A stretch of DNA of 64,000 bases from Gigaspora margarita (GCA_009809945.1 WTPW01001228.1:115028-179027), one strand, 5' to 3'. Shown: positions 1 through 10,322, counted from the first letter of the stretch. The notes: generated by a model from the letters alone, not told the origin. Numbers and translations are program-made.

Positions 1-147
1 GGTCCTAGCATCCTAGTTCAAGTATATCTGTCTCATGGCCAAACGTAGAAATTAATATTCTTTAGTCTTTCGTAAGTCTTGAACCGGCGACCTTGTGTGA
101 GGAACGGCTAANGTCCTGGGAGCGCAACCACTATGCTATCGACCTGC
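1..147 (-). mobile_element. tRNA-like head of a SINE-type retroelement (runs off the window)
   Basis: On the minus strand the sequence has an A-box-like TAGCATAGTGG (128-138) and a B-box-like GGTTCAAGAC (76-85) about 53 bases apart, the internal RNA polymerase III promoter layout of tRNAs. The arms do not pair as a clean cloverleaf and there is an N at 112, so I read it as the promoter head of a tRNA-derived SINE rather than a working tRNA. The body would continue leftward beyond position 1. Confidence 0.4.
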
Positions 148-1053
148 AGGACATTTAGATTATTTTGTAAATTAGTAATATAATATCTTGTTTTAAAGTA
201 ATATTAAATAGATTATATGTGGGCTAGATGCTATATAAGAGAAGAAATTAACAAACAAAAGATCTTTAAAAAATCAATTTTTATATTATAAATTTTATAG
301 TAAATTGTAAGAGAATACAAACTTAAAAAAAGTGTATAGCAACTTAGGGAAGTTATTAAATTGTTATTCTTAAATAGCAAGCCTAAAGTTCAAATCTTAT
401 AAGTAATAGTTAAAAAAATAGGCCTATATTCAATAATTATTTTTTATTGATTGGTTAAGTATAATATCCATAGTCTTGGTTTTACTATCTAGTTATATAA
501 AGTTATATAAACAAATTCAAGAAACTAAAAAAATAAAAACCTACTTAGCACATTCCAAATAAAAAAATAGTAAAGATTTTTGATAGTGCTATTAAGTTCA
601 CAATTTACTAAATAACAAACCCTAGAAGAGAAAAGTTTATCAATATAGCTACTAAGACTATACCAAAAAAAAGAACCAATATTTCAAAAATAGGTACCAA
701 GCAAAGAAAAACTATAAAATACTTAATACTAAAATAAATTAATCTATTTAAGCTAATTAGTTTGGAATTTTGAAAAAAATTGGCATAGTAACTAAAAAAA
801 TAGAGATAAGTACTAGAATCAGAATGAATCTTACAAGGACAAAAGTAGATAATTGTAGTAGTTCAAGAGGACCCCAAGTGCAAATATTGGTTAAATATCT
901 GTCTAGACAGATAATGTTCTATCAAGTTTTTTTGTTAAAAATATACTAAATTAATCTTTAAATTTATTAAAGAATCCTAAGAGCCAAGAAAAACAGAATC
1001 CAGAACATAGATCAAAATCAATATATTCTATATTCTGATATGTATAGGTTATA
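148..1053. other. AT-rich intergenic DNA, nothing recognised
   Basis: No reading frame of note, no clear inverted repeat and no RNA gene seen. The last ~30 bases (TATTCTGATATGTATAGG) resemble the TGTGTAGAATATG-type words found around 6.56, 9.5, 11.7 and 12.1 kb. Confidence 0.4.
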
Positions 1054-1580
1054 CAGTGGCCTACTATATTATTGTGGACACTTTTTAAAAATTTATACAG
1101 AGCTAAATATTTAAGTTATTAAGCTAAAAATTAAATTATAAATGCTTTAAATCTATATCTTTTAAATAAAAAAAGTTTAAAAGATTTTATGCTATAGTTT
1201 TTAAAATAATTAAGTTTAAGTAAAATATTAGATTTTTATATTTGACCAGTTTTTATTGTTGTACAAAATTAATTAAAATGATAACTATATAGCAAAAATT
1301 AATTTTTTATTAAGCTAATTGGATTTCAAAAATAAGTAAAAATTATTCAGTATGACAAATTACATATAATCTCAAATTTTTATAAAATTTTAAAAAATTT
1401 TAAGGTGGTTATTATTTCTAAATATAGTAAAACAATTATTAATTCAAACTGATATCAATTACTAAATATAGTAATTTTATTACTATATATAGTAATTAAA
1501 TAAAATTCTTTTGTAAAATTATAAAATTTTTAAGATATGTGCAATTTGTTATACTAAATAACTTTATTTAAAAAAAATTG

Positions 1581-3160
1581 CTAGTGCAAAAATACCGTTC
1601 CTGATGGATTGTTGGTACTGTTTCTGATAGGGTGAAAAAAAATTTTTTTACATCCCTGTTCCTGATGGACTGATAAGATGCGAAAAAATTGTTTACAATG
1701 TTTGATCGAAGGTAACTTGACACCCACTTGACCAAATTTGATCAACTTTTTTTATTTTAATTGTAGAAAGCAGTAGAATTAAAATAAAAAAAAGTTGATC
1801 GAATTTGATTAGAAGGGTGTCAATATATCTTCGATCAAAGTTTTGTAAAATTCTAAAATGTTTATCAAATATAAGCTGTGAAAAAAAATTGTTTACAATC
1901 TTTGATCGAAGGTAACTTGACACCAACTGACCAAATTCGATCAACTTTTTTTGTTTTAATTGTAGAATTCAGTAGAATTAAAATAAAAAAAAGTTGATCA
2001 AATTTGGTCAGGTGGGTGTCAAGATATCTTCAATCAAAGTTTTGTAAAATTCTAAAACATCTATCAAATATAAGCTGTAGCAAAAAACTATTTACAATCT
2101 TTGATCGAATATATCTTGATACCCACCTGACCAAATTCGATTAGCTTTTTTTATTTTAATTGTAGAAAGCAGTAGAAATAAGATAAAAAAAGTTGATTGA
2201 ATTTGATTAGAAGAGTATCAAGATATCTTCGATCAAACTTTGTAAAATTCTAAAACATTTATCAAATATAAGCTGCAGAAATAAATTGATTACAATCTTT
2301 GATTGAAGGTAACTTGACACCACCCTGACTAAATTCGATCAACTTTTTTTTTATTTTAATTTTACGGTTTTTGCAATTAAAACAAAAAAAGTTGATCGAA
2401 TTTAGTCAGGTTGGTGTCAAGTTACCTTCGATCAAAGATTGTAAACAATTTTTTTTTGCAGCTTATATTTGATAAACATTTTAGAATTTTACAAAGTTTG
2501 ATCGAAGATATCTTGATACTCTTCTAATCAAATTTGATCAACTTTTTTTATTTTATTTCTACTGCTTTCTACCATTAAAATAAAAAAGCTGATCAAATTT
2601 GGTTAGGTGGGTGTCAAGATATCTTTGATCAAAGATTGTAAATAGTTTTTTGCCGCAGCTTATATTTTGATAGACGTTTTAGAATTTTACAAAACTTTGA
2701 TTGAAGATATCTTAACACCCACGTGACCAAATTCAATCAACATTTTTTTATTTTAATTCTACTGAATTCTACAATTAAAACAAAAAAAAGTTGATCGAAT
2801 TTGGTCAGGTTGGTGTCAAGTTACCTTCGATCATAGATTGTAAACAATTTTTTTCCGTAGCTTATATTTGATAAACGTTTTAGAATTTTACAAAACTTTG
2901 ATCGAAGATATATTGACACCCTTCTAATCAAATTTGATCAACTTTTTTTATTTTAATTCTACTGCTTTCTACAATCAAAATAAAAAAAATTTGATCAAAT
3001 TTGGTCAAGTGGGTGTCAAGTTCCCTTCGATCAAATATTGTAAACAAATTTTTCTACAACTTATCAGTCCATCAAGAAAAGTATGTAAATCAGTGATTTT
3101 TTTTATCCCATCAGAAAAGGTACTGACAATCCATCAGGAATGGTATTTTTGCATTGCTAG
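1581..3160. repeat. 1.58-kb palindrome made of ~200-bp tandem units that are themselves palindromic
   Basis: The left end (CTAGTGCAAAAATACC) and right end (GGTATTTTTGCATTGCTAG) are reverse complements, and the match continues inward to a centre near 2370. Each arm holds units repeating every ~198-200 bases (TTTGATCGAAGGTAACTTGA at 1701 and 1901, degenerate at ~2100 and ~2298). Each unit contains its own inverted repeat: GATCAACTTTTTTTATTTTAA, a short spacer with a CTACTGMATTCTAC-like core, then the reverse complement. The structure is therefore a palindrome of palindromes. Small reading frames in it follow the repeat and are not genes. Relatives start at 63.6 kb. Confidence 0.85.
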
Positions 3161-3480
3161 TTTATTAATAAAAAATTCAAGTCTATATATTACTATATTT
3201 AGTAATTCTTGTTACTATGTAAACTATATTAAATTTAGAAAATTGGTCAATTGTAAAAATCTAAAATTTACTTGAGGGTAGGGTGAACGTAGATCATTAG
3301 TGCTTTAAAATTTTGATCCGTTCATTCTTACTATATGTACTTAGGTAACATATCATATAACCTGTCATTTTTTCTGTAGTGTAATCGTCTTTTGCTACTT
3401 TTGGCGTGTTGTGTCGTTATTATGCAGAAATTGACATATAAAATTTTCTTTCAATACCCACAAAAGGAAATTTTTACTCC
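3161..3480. other. AT-rich spacer with a lone MITE-end-like motif
   Basis: At about 3273 the sequence GAGGGTAGGGTGAACG matches the terminal repeat of the TTAA-type MITE at 20.1 kb, but no partner end is seen nearby, so it is probably a broken copy. Nothing else recognised. Confidence 0.35.
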
Positions 3481-4590
3481 CACCATTTTTCTTATATTAT
3501 ATTGTATTATATTGTATTATATTGTATTATATTGTATTATATTGTATTATATTATATTATATATTATATTATATTATATTTATAGGGAATTGCTATTTCC
3601 ACCATGGTTACACAAGATTTTCTATTTTTAGAATTAAAAGAATATATCTAATTCTACTTCTAACTTTAATCCTAATCCTAACCCTAACCCTAAAAACTAA
3701 TAAGTAAACCTTCTTTGGCTTTTAATTGAAAGTTGTAGAGCTCATTTAAATCATCAAAATTGGCCTGGTGGATCCCAAGATACTTGTGATCAAAGATGAG
3801 AACATAAGGATCGGCAAATTCACTGTTACACAAAGCTAAAAAAGGCTATCAAACGAATAATCATGATTTGCGCAGAATTTAATTATGATAATTGGCTTTA
3901 GGCTCTTAAGTAAAGTTATTCTTTGACTCAAAAAAATGCTAGTTTCTTAAGACGTATTTTATTATTTTCTTAGTAAAATTTTTCATTACGATAAAAAAAC
4001 TTTTCAAACCGTATTGTAAAGAAAAACAAATCTAAGTTAGAAAAAGCTATCAACGAAAAATCGTGATTTGCGCAGAATTTTATTATCACAATTGACTTTT
4101 GACTCTTAAGTAAACTTGTTCTTTGGCTCAAAAAAATGCTAGTTTCTTAAGACAAGATTTATTAGTTTCTTGTAAAATTTTTACTACAATAAAAAAATGT
4201 TTCAAAACGTATGTAAAGAAAATGAATAGTTTGTGTAACAGTGAATTTGCCGATCCTTATGTTCTCTTTTTTGATCACAAGTATCTTGGGATCCACCAGG
4301 CTGATTTTGATGATTTAACTACCATTAGAATCAGAAAAATGAGCTCAACAACTTTTAATTAGAAGCCAAAGAAAGTTTACTTATTAGTTTTAGGGTTAGG
4401 GTTAGGGTTAAATATAAAGTTAGAATGTAATTTTATAATATATTATATTAATTCTAAAAATAGAAAATCTTGTGTAACTATGGTGGAAATAGCAAAATAC
4501 CATGGTGGAAATAGCAATTCCCTATTTATATCAGATATTATATTATATTATATTATATATATTATTATAAAAAAAAAAAAAAAAAAAAAA
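3481..4590. repeat. Second large palindrome (~1.1 kb) with telomere-like repeats and microsatellite ends
   Basis: 3575-3830 and 4215-4530 are inverted copies: GGGAATTGCTATTTCCACCATGG, a CCTAACCCTAACCCTAA stretch (about 3670-3690), GGATCCCAAGATACTTGTGATC and CCGATCCTTATGTTCTC all recur in reverse order. The loop (about 3836-4222) is a direct repeat of ~200 bases (TCATGATTTGCGCAGAATTTAATT and TCGTGATTTGCGCAGAATTTTATT). The right arm carries an extra duplicated ACCATGGTGGAAATAGC. The outer flanks are TATTATATTGTAT-type microsatellite. Confidence 0.8.
3491..3582. repeat. AT microsatellite (TTATATTGTA)n
   Basis: A ten-base word TATTGTATTA repeats about five times and then grades into TATAT runs. 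A shorter partner lies at 4530-4570 at the other end of the palindrome, followed by a poly-A run at 4568-4590. Confidence 0.85.
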
Positions 4591-5029
4591 GTTTTTACGA
4601 AACATTGACCCTCTTAATTATATTATGATAAATAAAAATGTAAGATTTTTGACGTTTATATGTTCATCTCTATCTATATTTACACTCATCTTCTCGAGCT
4701 TTTTTCAATATTTGTTTTTTTTTCTTCTGAATTATTGCCGGTTTAATGAATTGATAATTCTAATCGTCAAAGGTCATAACAAAAAGACCATAGTAAAATT
4801 TTTTGTTACAAAAAAAAATTTTTTTATGTAACACATTTCCATATCTAAACATAGTAATACAGTAGTATCATAAGAACTACAACGAAAGAATCGTGAACTC
4901 AGCCTCCTAAGTCCCCTGACCAACACAAATTTTAGATCTGGACTGAATATATTGAATGTATAACATTCAGTAACTGTTAGATTTAGCAGGTGATAACATA
5001 ATATGATCATTTCACATAACTAATAAAAG
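4591..5029. other. AT-rich spacer, nothing recognised
   Basis: Only short reading frames of low-complexity composition. No inverted or tandem repeat noted. Confidence 0.4.
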
Positions 5030-5465
5030 CTTTAAAGTTAATGCATCAGCTTTGGCCCAGAGGGATCCATGTTGTTGTATTAAATTCAAGATGGAACATC
5101 TAATAACGTAAAGAAATGCTTTAAATCTAATACACCAGCTTCAGCCCCCGGAGGGGGCCCAAATTGGTGCATTAAATTCAAGATGGAATGTTTAATAACA
5201 GAAAGGAAATGCTTTAAATTTATTACATCAACTTTGCTCAATTTAGTGCATTAAATTCAGGATGGAACATCTAATGTCGGAAAGGAAATGCTTTAAATTT
5301 AATGCACCAGCTTTGGCCCCAGAAGGGCCAAATTTGGTATTAAATTCAAGATAGAACACCAAATGACGAAAAGCAAATACTTTAAATCTAATGCACTAAC
5401 TTTGGCCCAAAAGGGCCCAAGTTGGTGCATTAAATTTAGGATGAAACTTTTAATGATAGAAAGCT
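5028..5465. repeat. Five-copy minisatellite with a palindromic ~79-93 bp unit
   Basis: AATGCTTTAAATYTAATGCACC-type unit starts are seen at 5115, 5208, 5287 and 5377, with a first partial copy from about 5028. Within each unit TTTAATGCACCAGC is followed by a GGCCC/GGGCC core and then GGTGCATTAAA, so every unit can fold back on itself. The copies have diverged by point changes and small deletions; the third copy has lost the GGCCC core. Confidence 0.85.
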
Positions 5466-5666
5466 TAAGAAAAATTTTCTTTCTGAAATAAAAATAAGAA
5501 TAAAACAAATAGATCTATTACCTTTAGCATATGGGCGGTGAAGCTGCCTGCATGATCATATTCTAGTTTATCATTTAATTTTGTAGTACAATGATATTTA
5601 TATAGAAAATAAAAATGTGCTACAAATAAAACTTTTACAGTTGTTATAAATTTAGCCAAAAATTTT

Positions 5667-6137
5667 TAGTTTTACTAAATCACACCACTGGCGTTCAACG
5701 CTAGTATCAGAAATTAGATATCTACCCTAGTATTACTATCAAAAATTTACCCTATGTGATCAGTACCAAAATTCTTTCAAGTTTATTTATGTTAGGTTAG
5801 GGTTAGAGTGAGTGCTCAGTTAGGATTTGGGTTTAGGTTGTTATAGTAAAATCGCTCAAGAAAAACTTTTTTTAGTTAAAAAAAGTGGTTTCTTATGCAA
5901 ACTTTTAAGAAATAAGCTTTATTTGACAAAAGAAATGTTTTGAGACTTTTGTTTTGAATTTTTCTGATCATGTTATATTATACCAAATTATAATCTTTTA
6001 TTGGCCAATAATCATGTGGGTGAGGTAGATTGTTAATTTTATATAGTCACATGATTTTCTAACCTACTTTCCGATGATGTTCCGATCTAACTTCTGATAC
6101 TAGCATTGAACGCCATTTGTGTGCTTTAGTAAAACTG
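5667..6137. mobile_element. Non-autonomous inverted-repeat element, 471 bp
   Basis: The left end (TAGTTTTACTAAATCACACC) and right end are ~60-bp inverted repeats sharing TGGCGTTCAAYGCTAGTATCAGAA. Both sides carry AAATTTT (5660-5666 and 6138-6144), a likely 7-8 bp target duplication. The inside has a GGTTAGGGTTAGAGTG telomere-like stretch. It has no coding capacity. Superfamily not assigned. Confidence 0.65.
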
Positions 6138-6871
6138 AAATTTTATAATATGTAGTACAAAATACTCTTCATAATAGTAAAATTTTAATAAATATAGTAT
6201 TTGAAAAAATTATACTTTTATATATTGTAAAGTTTTCCTAAGTTGGCTCAAATTTTCCTTAGTTACACAAAAATGAATAAAGCTGATTAGTCGAATATAT
6301 GTTGTTTACAATCGTGATTGGTCAATCACCTGATGTCATATGATCACAATGTGATCACTATTATAAATGAACTACATTCACCCTAGCTTTAAACTTAATT
6401 ATCTCAAAAACTGTAGCATAAAATTTTTTAAACTTTTTTTATTTATAAGATATAGATTTAAAGAATTTCTAATTTAATTTTTAGCTTAATATTATAAATA
6501 TTTAGCTCTGTATAAATATTTAAAAAGTGTCCACAATAATATAGCAGGCCACTGTATATAGGATATGTGTAGGACATTTGTCTGATAATAAATATCAGAT
6601 ACCAGATAGATAACAGATAAGGTGCACTGCCCTATTTCCACAAACTTTTTTTTATGATATATAAAACTTTTTTAAAAATTAATATTTTTTTACTAAAAAA
6701 TATATATAATATATATAATCAATTTATTATTAAAAATATCTAAATTGAATAATATTTATATACAAAAAAATTTTTTTTCAAATAAAGCTAAATTTTATAA
6801 AATTTATAGAAATTTTAATTTGCTGTCCTATTCCTATTAATATAATATAAATTTTTTAAAAATTTTATATT

Positions 6872-8497
6872 TTATAATTTTTTTTTTTTAATAATTAGTT
6901 TTTTAGGTTTTGTACTTACTTTTTTTGCTTTTTTTTTTGCTCTTTGTTCTTTTCTTAGTTTTATATCTTCTATTTTCTTTTGCTTAATATTTTCTTTTTC
7001 TTGTAATTCTTTTGTAATAGCTTCAGAAGTTACTAAATTTCCAAATTTAAAAGCTTTAGGTCGAGTTTTAGGTTTTTCTTCACTTGAAATAGTCTTCATA
7101 AATGGATATTTCATAATTGATGATAAAGATGTAGTTCCAGGATGTTCAAGAGCTTTAATATATTCTTTTAATTGCTGATTTTCATTTTCAAGTTGTGCAA
7201 TTTTAAGACTTCTTGTATCATGTTCATGTTGTGGATTAAAAGGAACTTCTAATTTTTTTTCAGTTGATAATGAAGGTGCCAAGCAGTCTGGATTAATTGC
7301 ATTAGGATTCCAAGGCCAAATCCCAGTTGCAGTATAAGCATTTCTAATTGCTGTAGGAGTATAAGTTTTAAAAAAAGCTTCACCAAAAACTTGTGCAAAA
7401 GAATACTTTGTAACAATTTTTTGGTTATTAGTAAATCTATAATTGTCAGAAGCTTTATCATATTCAAGTTTAAGTTTTTTAAAAGGTATCTCAGAAGGTT
7501 GAAGAATATGTGTTGTATTTGATGGAAGAACATATAATAAAATTCCATTATCATGACAATAATTAATACTAATCAAATCAATATGACTAGCATGTCCATC
7601 AAGCATAAGTAAAACTGGTCTAAAAGGTGGAATTGATTTATTAAAATGTTCAATGTACATTCTAAAAATGTTTTCATGCATATAACCAGTATCAGTAAAA
7701 GCTGCAACAGTGCCAAGTAGAACAGATATGCCAGATAACAATCCATCAAGAACATTAACTCCCTTGTAAATAAGCAATGGTGGAATATAGGTTCCTGCAG
7801 CTGAAATTGTAGGGCATACAGAAATGTGTTCTTTTGAATTTCCAGCTGCAGTTTTATGAACTTGTTGGGCATTTTTTTTGGCTAAAACTTTTTGTAATCG
7901 GGCAGAAATATTAAATCCTGATTCGTCCATGTTCCAGATTCGATCTGGAGTTAAAGAATAATCATCTAAAAGGTTTTTAAGTTTTTCAAAATGGTCCGTA
8001 AGAACAACTGGGTTGGCTTTACTTGCACGTGCTTGAGAAAGTTCTTGAGGTGTACGAAATGAAAGTTCTGGATGATCTTTCATAAATCTCTTCCACCACT
8101 TATCACCGGGGGCACCATTAAATGTGTGTTTTTGGTTCCGGATACTAAGAATCTGCATAACCATAGTGTTAACAGCCTCTTTGGTAAGTCCAAACCCAAG
8201 TTGCTGCATGTTTAAACAATAACCAGCTATTTCATTCTCTTCAAAGGCTGTAAGTATAGTAGGGGGACCACGACGATTTGGAACACCTTTTTCTATAGCA
8301 TCGCGTAAGGTTCGGTCAGCAATACCAAACTCAAGAGCAACTCTATGGACGCTTAAAGGTGGTGCTGAGCTAAGTTTTTGGGTTTCAAGAAATTCAAGTG
8401 CTGCACGAATAGAGGCTTGATGGGAAGTTTCTTGGTTTGTTAAAGGATTTTGTGAATTTTGCTGAAGTGTTTCTTGTTGAACTTTTACTAACGACAT
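6872..8497 (-). CDS. pogo/Tigger/Jerky-type DDE transposase (DDE_1 superfamily)
   Basis: The 541-residue frame is intact. Residues ~27-70 form a psq-type helix-turn-helix (VHRVALEFGIADRTLRDAI), followed by a CENP-B-like second DNA-binding part (~80-160, with GDKWWKRFMKDHPEL). The DDE_1 catalytic core follows: IWNMDESGFN gives D191, LLMLDGHASHID gives D300, and HILQPSEIPFKKLK holds the third acidic position. In most pogo relatives that third motif reads QPLD; here it reads QPSE, so the third acid would be E336, one residue out of the usual spacing before the next F. Whether it is active is unknown. The C-terminus (~480-541) is lysine-rich and probably nuclear-targeting. The ATG at 8497 is the first in the frame after the gap, and a similar start (MSMLVKVG) is seen beyond the gap at 9182. 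The protein would cut and paste its own element by binding the 26-bp ends at 6620 and 9476. Confidence 0.88.
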   Translation of the reverse strand: MSLVKVQQETLQQNSQNPLTNQETSHQASIRAALEFLETQKLSSAPPLSVHRVALEFGIADRTLRDAIEKGVPNRRGPPTILTAFEENEIAGYCLNMQQLGFGLTKEAVNTMVMQILSIRNQKHTFNGAPGDKWWKRFMKDHPELSFRTPQELSQARASKANPVVLTDHFEKLKNLLDDYSLTPDRIWNMDESGFNISARLQKVLAKKNAQQVHKTAAGNSKEHISVCPTISAAGTYIPPLLIYKGVNVLDGLLSGISVLLGTVAAFTDTGYMHENIFRMYIEHFNKSIPPFRPVLLMLDGHASHIDLISINYCHDNGILLYVLPSNTTHILQPSEIPFKKLKLEYDKASDNYRFTNNQKIVTKYSFAQVFGEAFFKTYTPTAIRNAYTATGIWPWNPNAINPDCLAPSLSTEKKLEVPFNPQHEHDTRSLKIAQLENENQQLKEYIKALEHPGTTSLSSIMKYPFMKTISSEEKPKTRPKAFKFGNLVTSEAITKELQEKENIKQKKIEDIKLRKEQRAKKKAKKVSTKPKKLIIKKKKL

Positions 8498-8508
8498 TTT
8501 TTTTTTTT

Positions 8509-9131
8509 NNNNNNNNNNNNNNNNNNNNNNNNNNNNNNNNNNNNNNNNNNNNNNNNNNNNNNNNNNNNNNNNNNNNNNNNNNNNNNNNNNNNNNNNNNNN
8601 NNNNNNNNNNNNNNNNNNNNNNNNNNNNNNNNNNNNNNNNNNNNNNNNNNNNNNNNNNNNNNNNNNNNNNNNNNNNNNNNNNNNNNNNNNNNNNNNNNNN
8701 NNNNNNNNNNNNNNNNNNNNNNNNNNNNNNNNNNNNNNNNNNNNNNNNNNNNNNNNNNNNNNNNNNNNNNNNNNNNNNNNNNNNNNNNNNNNNNNNNNNN
8801 NNNNNNNNNNNNNNNNNNNNNNNNNNNNNNNNNNNNNNNNNNNNNNNNNNNNNNNNNNNNNNNNNNNNNNNNNNNNNNNNNNNNNNNNNNNNNNNNNNNN
8901 NNNNNNNNNNNNNNNNNNNNNNNNNNNNNNNNNNNNNNNNNNNNNNNNNNNNNNNNNNNNNNNNNNNNNNNNNNNNNNNNNNNNNNNNNNNNNNNNNNNN
9001 NNNNNNNNNNNNNNNNNNNNNNNNNNNNNNNNNNNNNNNNNNNNNNNNNNNNNNNNNNNNNNNNNNNNNNNNNNNNNNNNNNNNNNNNNNNNNNNNNNNN
9101 NNNNNNNNNNNNNNNNNNNNNNNNNNNNNNN
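8509..9131. other. Assembly gap (623 N) flanked by poly-T
   Basis: The N run begins after a T tract and ends before another T tract. On the minus strand the sequence before the gap (ATGTCAATGTTAGTTAAAGT at ~9182-9163) resembles the sequence after it (ATGTCGTTAGTAAAAGT from 8497). The gap may therefore hide a duplication of the transposase start, an A-rich insertion, or two alternative copies placed end to end by the assembler. Confidence 0.9.
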
Positions 9132-9478
9132 TTTTTTTTTTTTTTTAGTTTTAGCTGAGCCGACTTTAACTAACATTGACATTTCTTTGTATTTAGGTAA
9201 ATAAAATAAGAGAGAATATGCATCAAATAAATTAGAAATGGCGTTAAAAATTTAAAGTTAAAGAAATTTGAGCCAATTAGATAATCATTTAAATAGTCAA
9301 TTGATATAGCGATGATGCAATAAAATACGTAGAATAGTAGAGTTTGATTAAGTATGTCATATTCTAGGGCTATTTATTATGAACTCACATGAATTGTTCT
9401 AAAAAATGGCGCAGTAACAAAAAAAGAATGAGATTTGCAGAAATAGGGTGGTTTGCGGAAATAGGGCAGTGCACCTTA

Positions 9479-9727
9479 TGTATCTAATAAATATAAACAA
9501 AAAAGTTACATATCTTATACATATAAGGTACATATAAGGTAACTATCAAGTAGCTGATATGTGTAGAGTTGATACAGGATATCGAACACATATTGTTACA
9601 TATACTATATATATCATATATATATTGTATATATATCATATACATATCCTGCATTTATAAATTATTTATAAAATAAATAAAACTGTTTCAAAACCATATT
9701 TGGTACTAAGTAATCTAACAAGGCTAA
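9479..9727. repeat. TATATG/TGTGTAG-rich degenerate repeat
   Basis: Words such as GTAGCTGATATGTGTAGA and ATATCATATATATATTG recur. The same words flank the pogo element on its left (6555-6618) and recur at 11.63-11.79, 12.06-12.19 and 12.48 kb. The pogo element thus appears to have inserted into this older repeat. Confidence 0.5.
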
Positions 9728-9740
9728 TTAAGACATTATT

Positions 9741-9953
9741 GTTCTCTAGATCTAGGCAGTTCTAAAAGTAGTAAAATCATAAAAAATGACCTAGTAGATC
9801 TTTTTTTACGGTCTGTAAAGTTTTATAATAATTATTTGAATTATTTGATTTAAATAAACAATTGTTTTTAAAGCTTTAAAAGACTATATAAAGAGATCTA
9901 CTAAGCCATTTTTTTGATCTCACAATTTTTAAAACTACTTAGTCTAGAGTATA
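9741..9953. repeat. Foldback element, copy 1 of the AGTTCTAAAAGT family
   Basis: 9741-9807 (CTAGATCTAGGCAGTTCTAA, GACCTAGTAGATCT) pairs with 9890-9953 (GAGATCTACTAAGCCA, AAACTACTTAGTCTAGAG) in reverse orientation. It has no coding capacity. A second copy is at 10.46-10.68 kb. Confidence 0.65.
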
Positions 9954-9961
9954 TTATTTAA

Positions 9962-10318
9962 GAATAGAGTACAACAGATCATTTTTATATATAATCATTG
10001 CACAAAAAAATTTTTATATAGGAGCAAAAAATATGTCATTGATAAAGATTTTAAGAATGCAACCAATTTTAGCCAAAATTTTTGGCATATGGGTCAAAAC
10101 CATCTATATATAGTAGTGAAACTTTAAAGCTATATATTATATTAAAAAAATCAAATTGTATATATTATCAATTTTTCTAGAATTATTGGAATTTTTCTTT
10201 GTAGTACTATATAAATAACCTAAAATAACATATGATCATCACCTGATTTCAATTGAATGTTATTGAAAATAATTAGTAATATAATCATTAATAAAATGTA
10301 GATTGTTGTACTCTACCC
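9962..10318. mobile_element. TTAA-type MITE, 357 bp
   Basis: Terminal repeats GAATAGAGTACAACA and TGTTGTACTCTACCC are flanked on both sides by TTAA (9958-9961 and 10319-10322). Its interior (CACCTGATTTCAATTGAATG) is shared with the MITE at 20.1 kb. TTAA duplication is the signature of piggyBac-like transposases; none is encoded in this window. Confidence 0.75.
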
Positions 10319-10322
10319 TTAA

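Larger units (their letters stand above)
1054..6554. mobile_element. Putative 5.5-kb element with ~165-bp terminal inverted repeats and TA target duplication
   Basis: Positions 1054-1218 and 6391-6554 are inverted copies of each other with only scattered mismatches. Both ends begin CAGTGGCCTRCTATATTATT and are flanked by TA (1052-1053 and 6555-6556), the pattern of Tc1/mariner/pogo-type non-autonomous elements. Inside lie the two large palindromes, the 5.0-5.5 kb minisatellite and a smaller inverted-repeat element. No transposase is seen inside. It may be one element swollen by nested insertions, or two separate copies in opposite orientation with unrelated DNA between. Confidence 0.4.
6620..9476 (-). 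mobile_element. Autonomous pogo/Tigger-like DNA transposon, ~2.86 kb including a gap
   Basis: The ends are near-perfect inverted repeats, AGGTGCACTGCCCTATTTCC(A/G)CAAAC, from 6620 inward and from 9476 inward. They are flanked by a TA duplication (6618-6619 and 9477-9478), the target preference of Tc1/mariner/pogo elements. A second, imperfect copy of the terminal word (GAAATAGGGTGGTTTGCGG) sits just inside the right end and may be a subterminal binding site. The element encodes one DDE transposase on the minus strand. A 623-base run of N (8509-9131) lies upstream of its start codon, so the 5' part of the element is unknown. Confidence 0.85.

Noticed and set aside
76..147. Functional tRNA gene
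   Set aside because: A- and B-box-like words are present, but acceptor and T-arm pairing fail and an N falls inside; better read as a SINE head. The same applies to the heads at 18163-18250 and 56856-56936.
3669..3691. Chromosome end (telomere)
   Set aside because: CCTAACCCTAACCCTAA is only about four repeats long, sits inside a palindrome and is followed by other DNA on both sides; it is interstitial.
8394..9204. Long frames of 255-262 codons on both strands
   Set aside because: They consist almost wholly of N (X) across the assembly gap.
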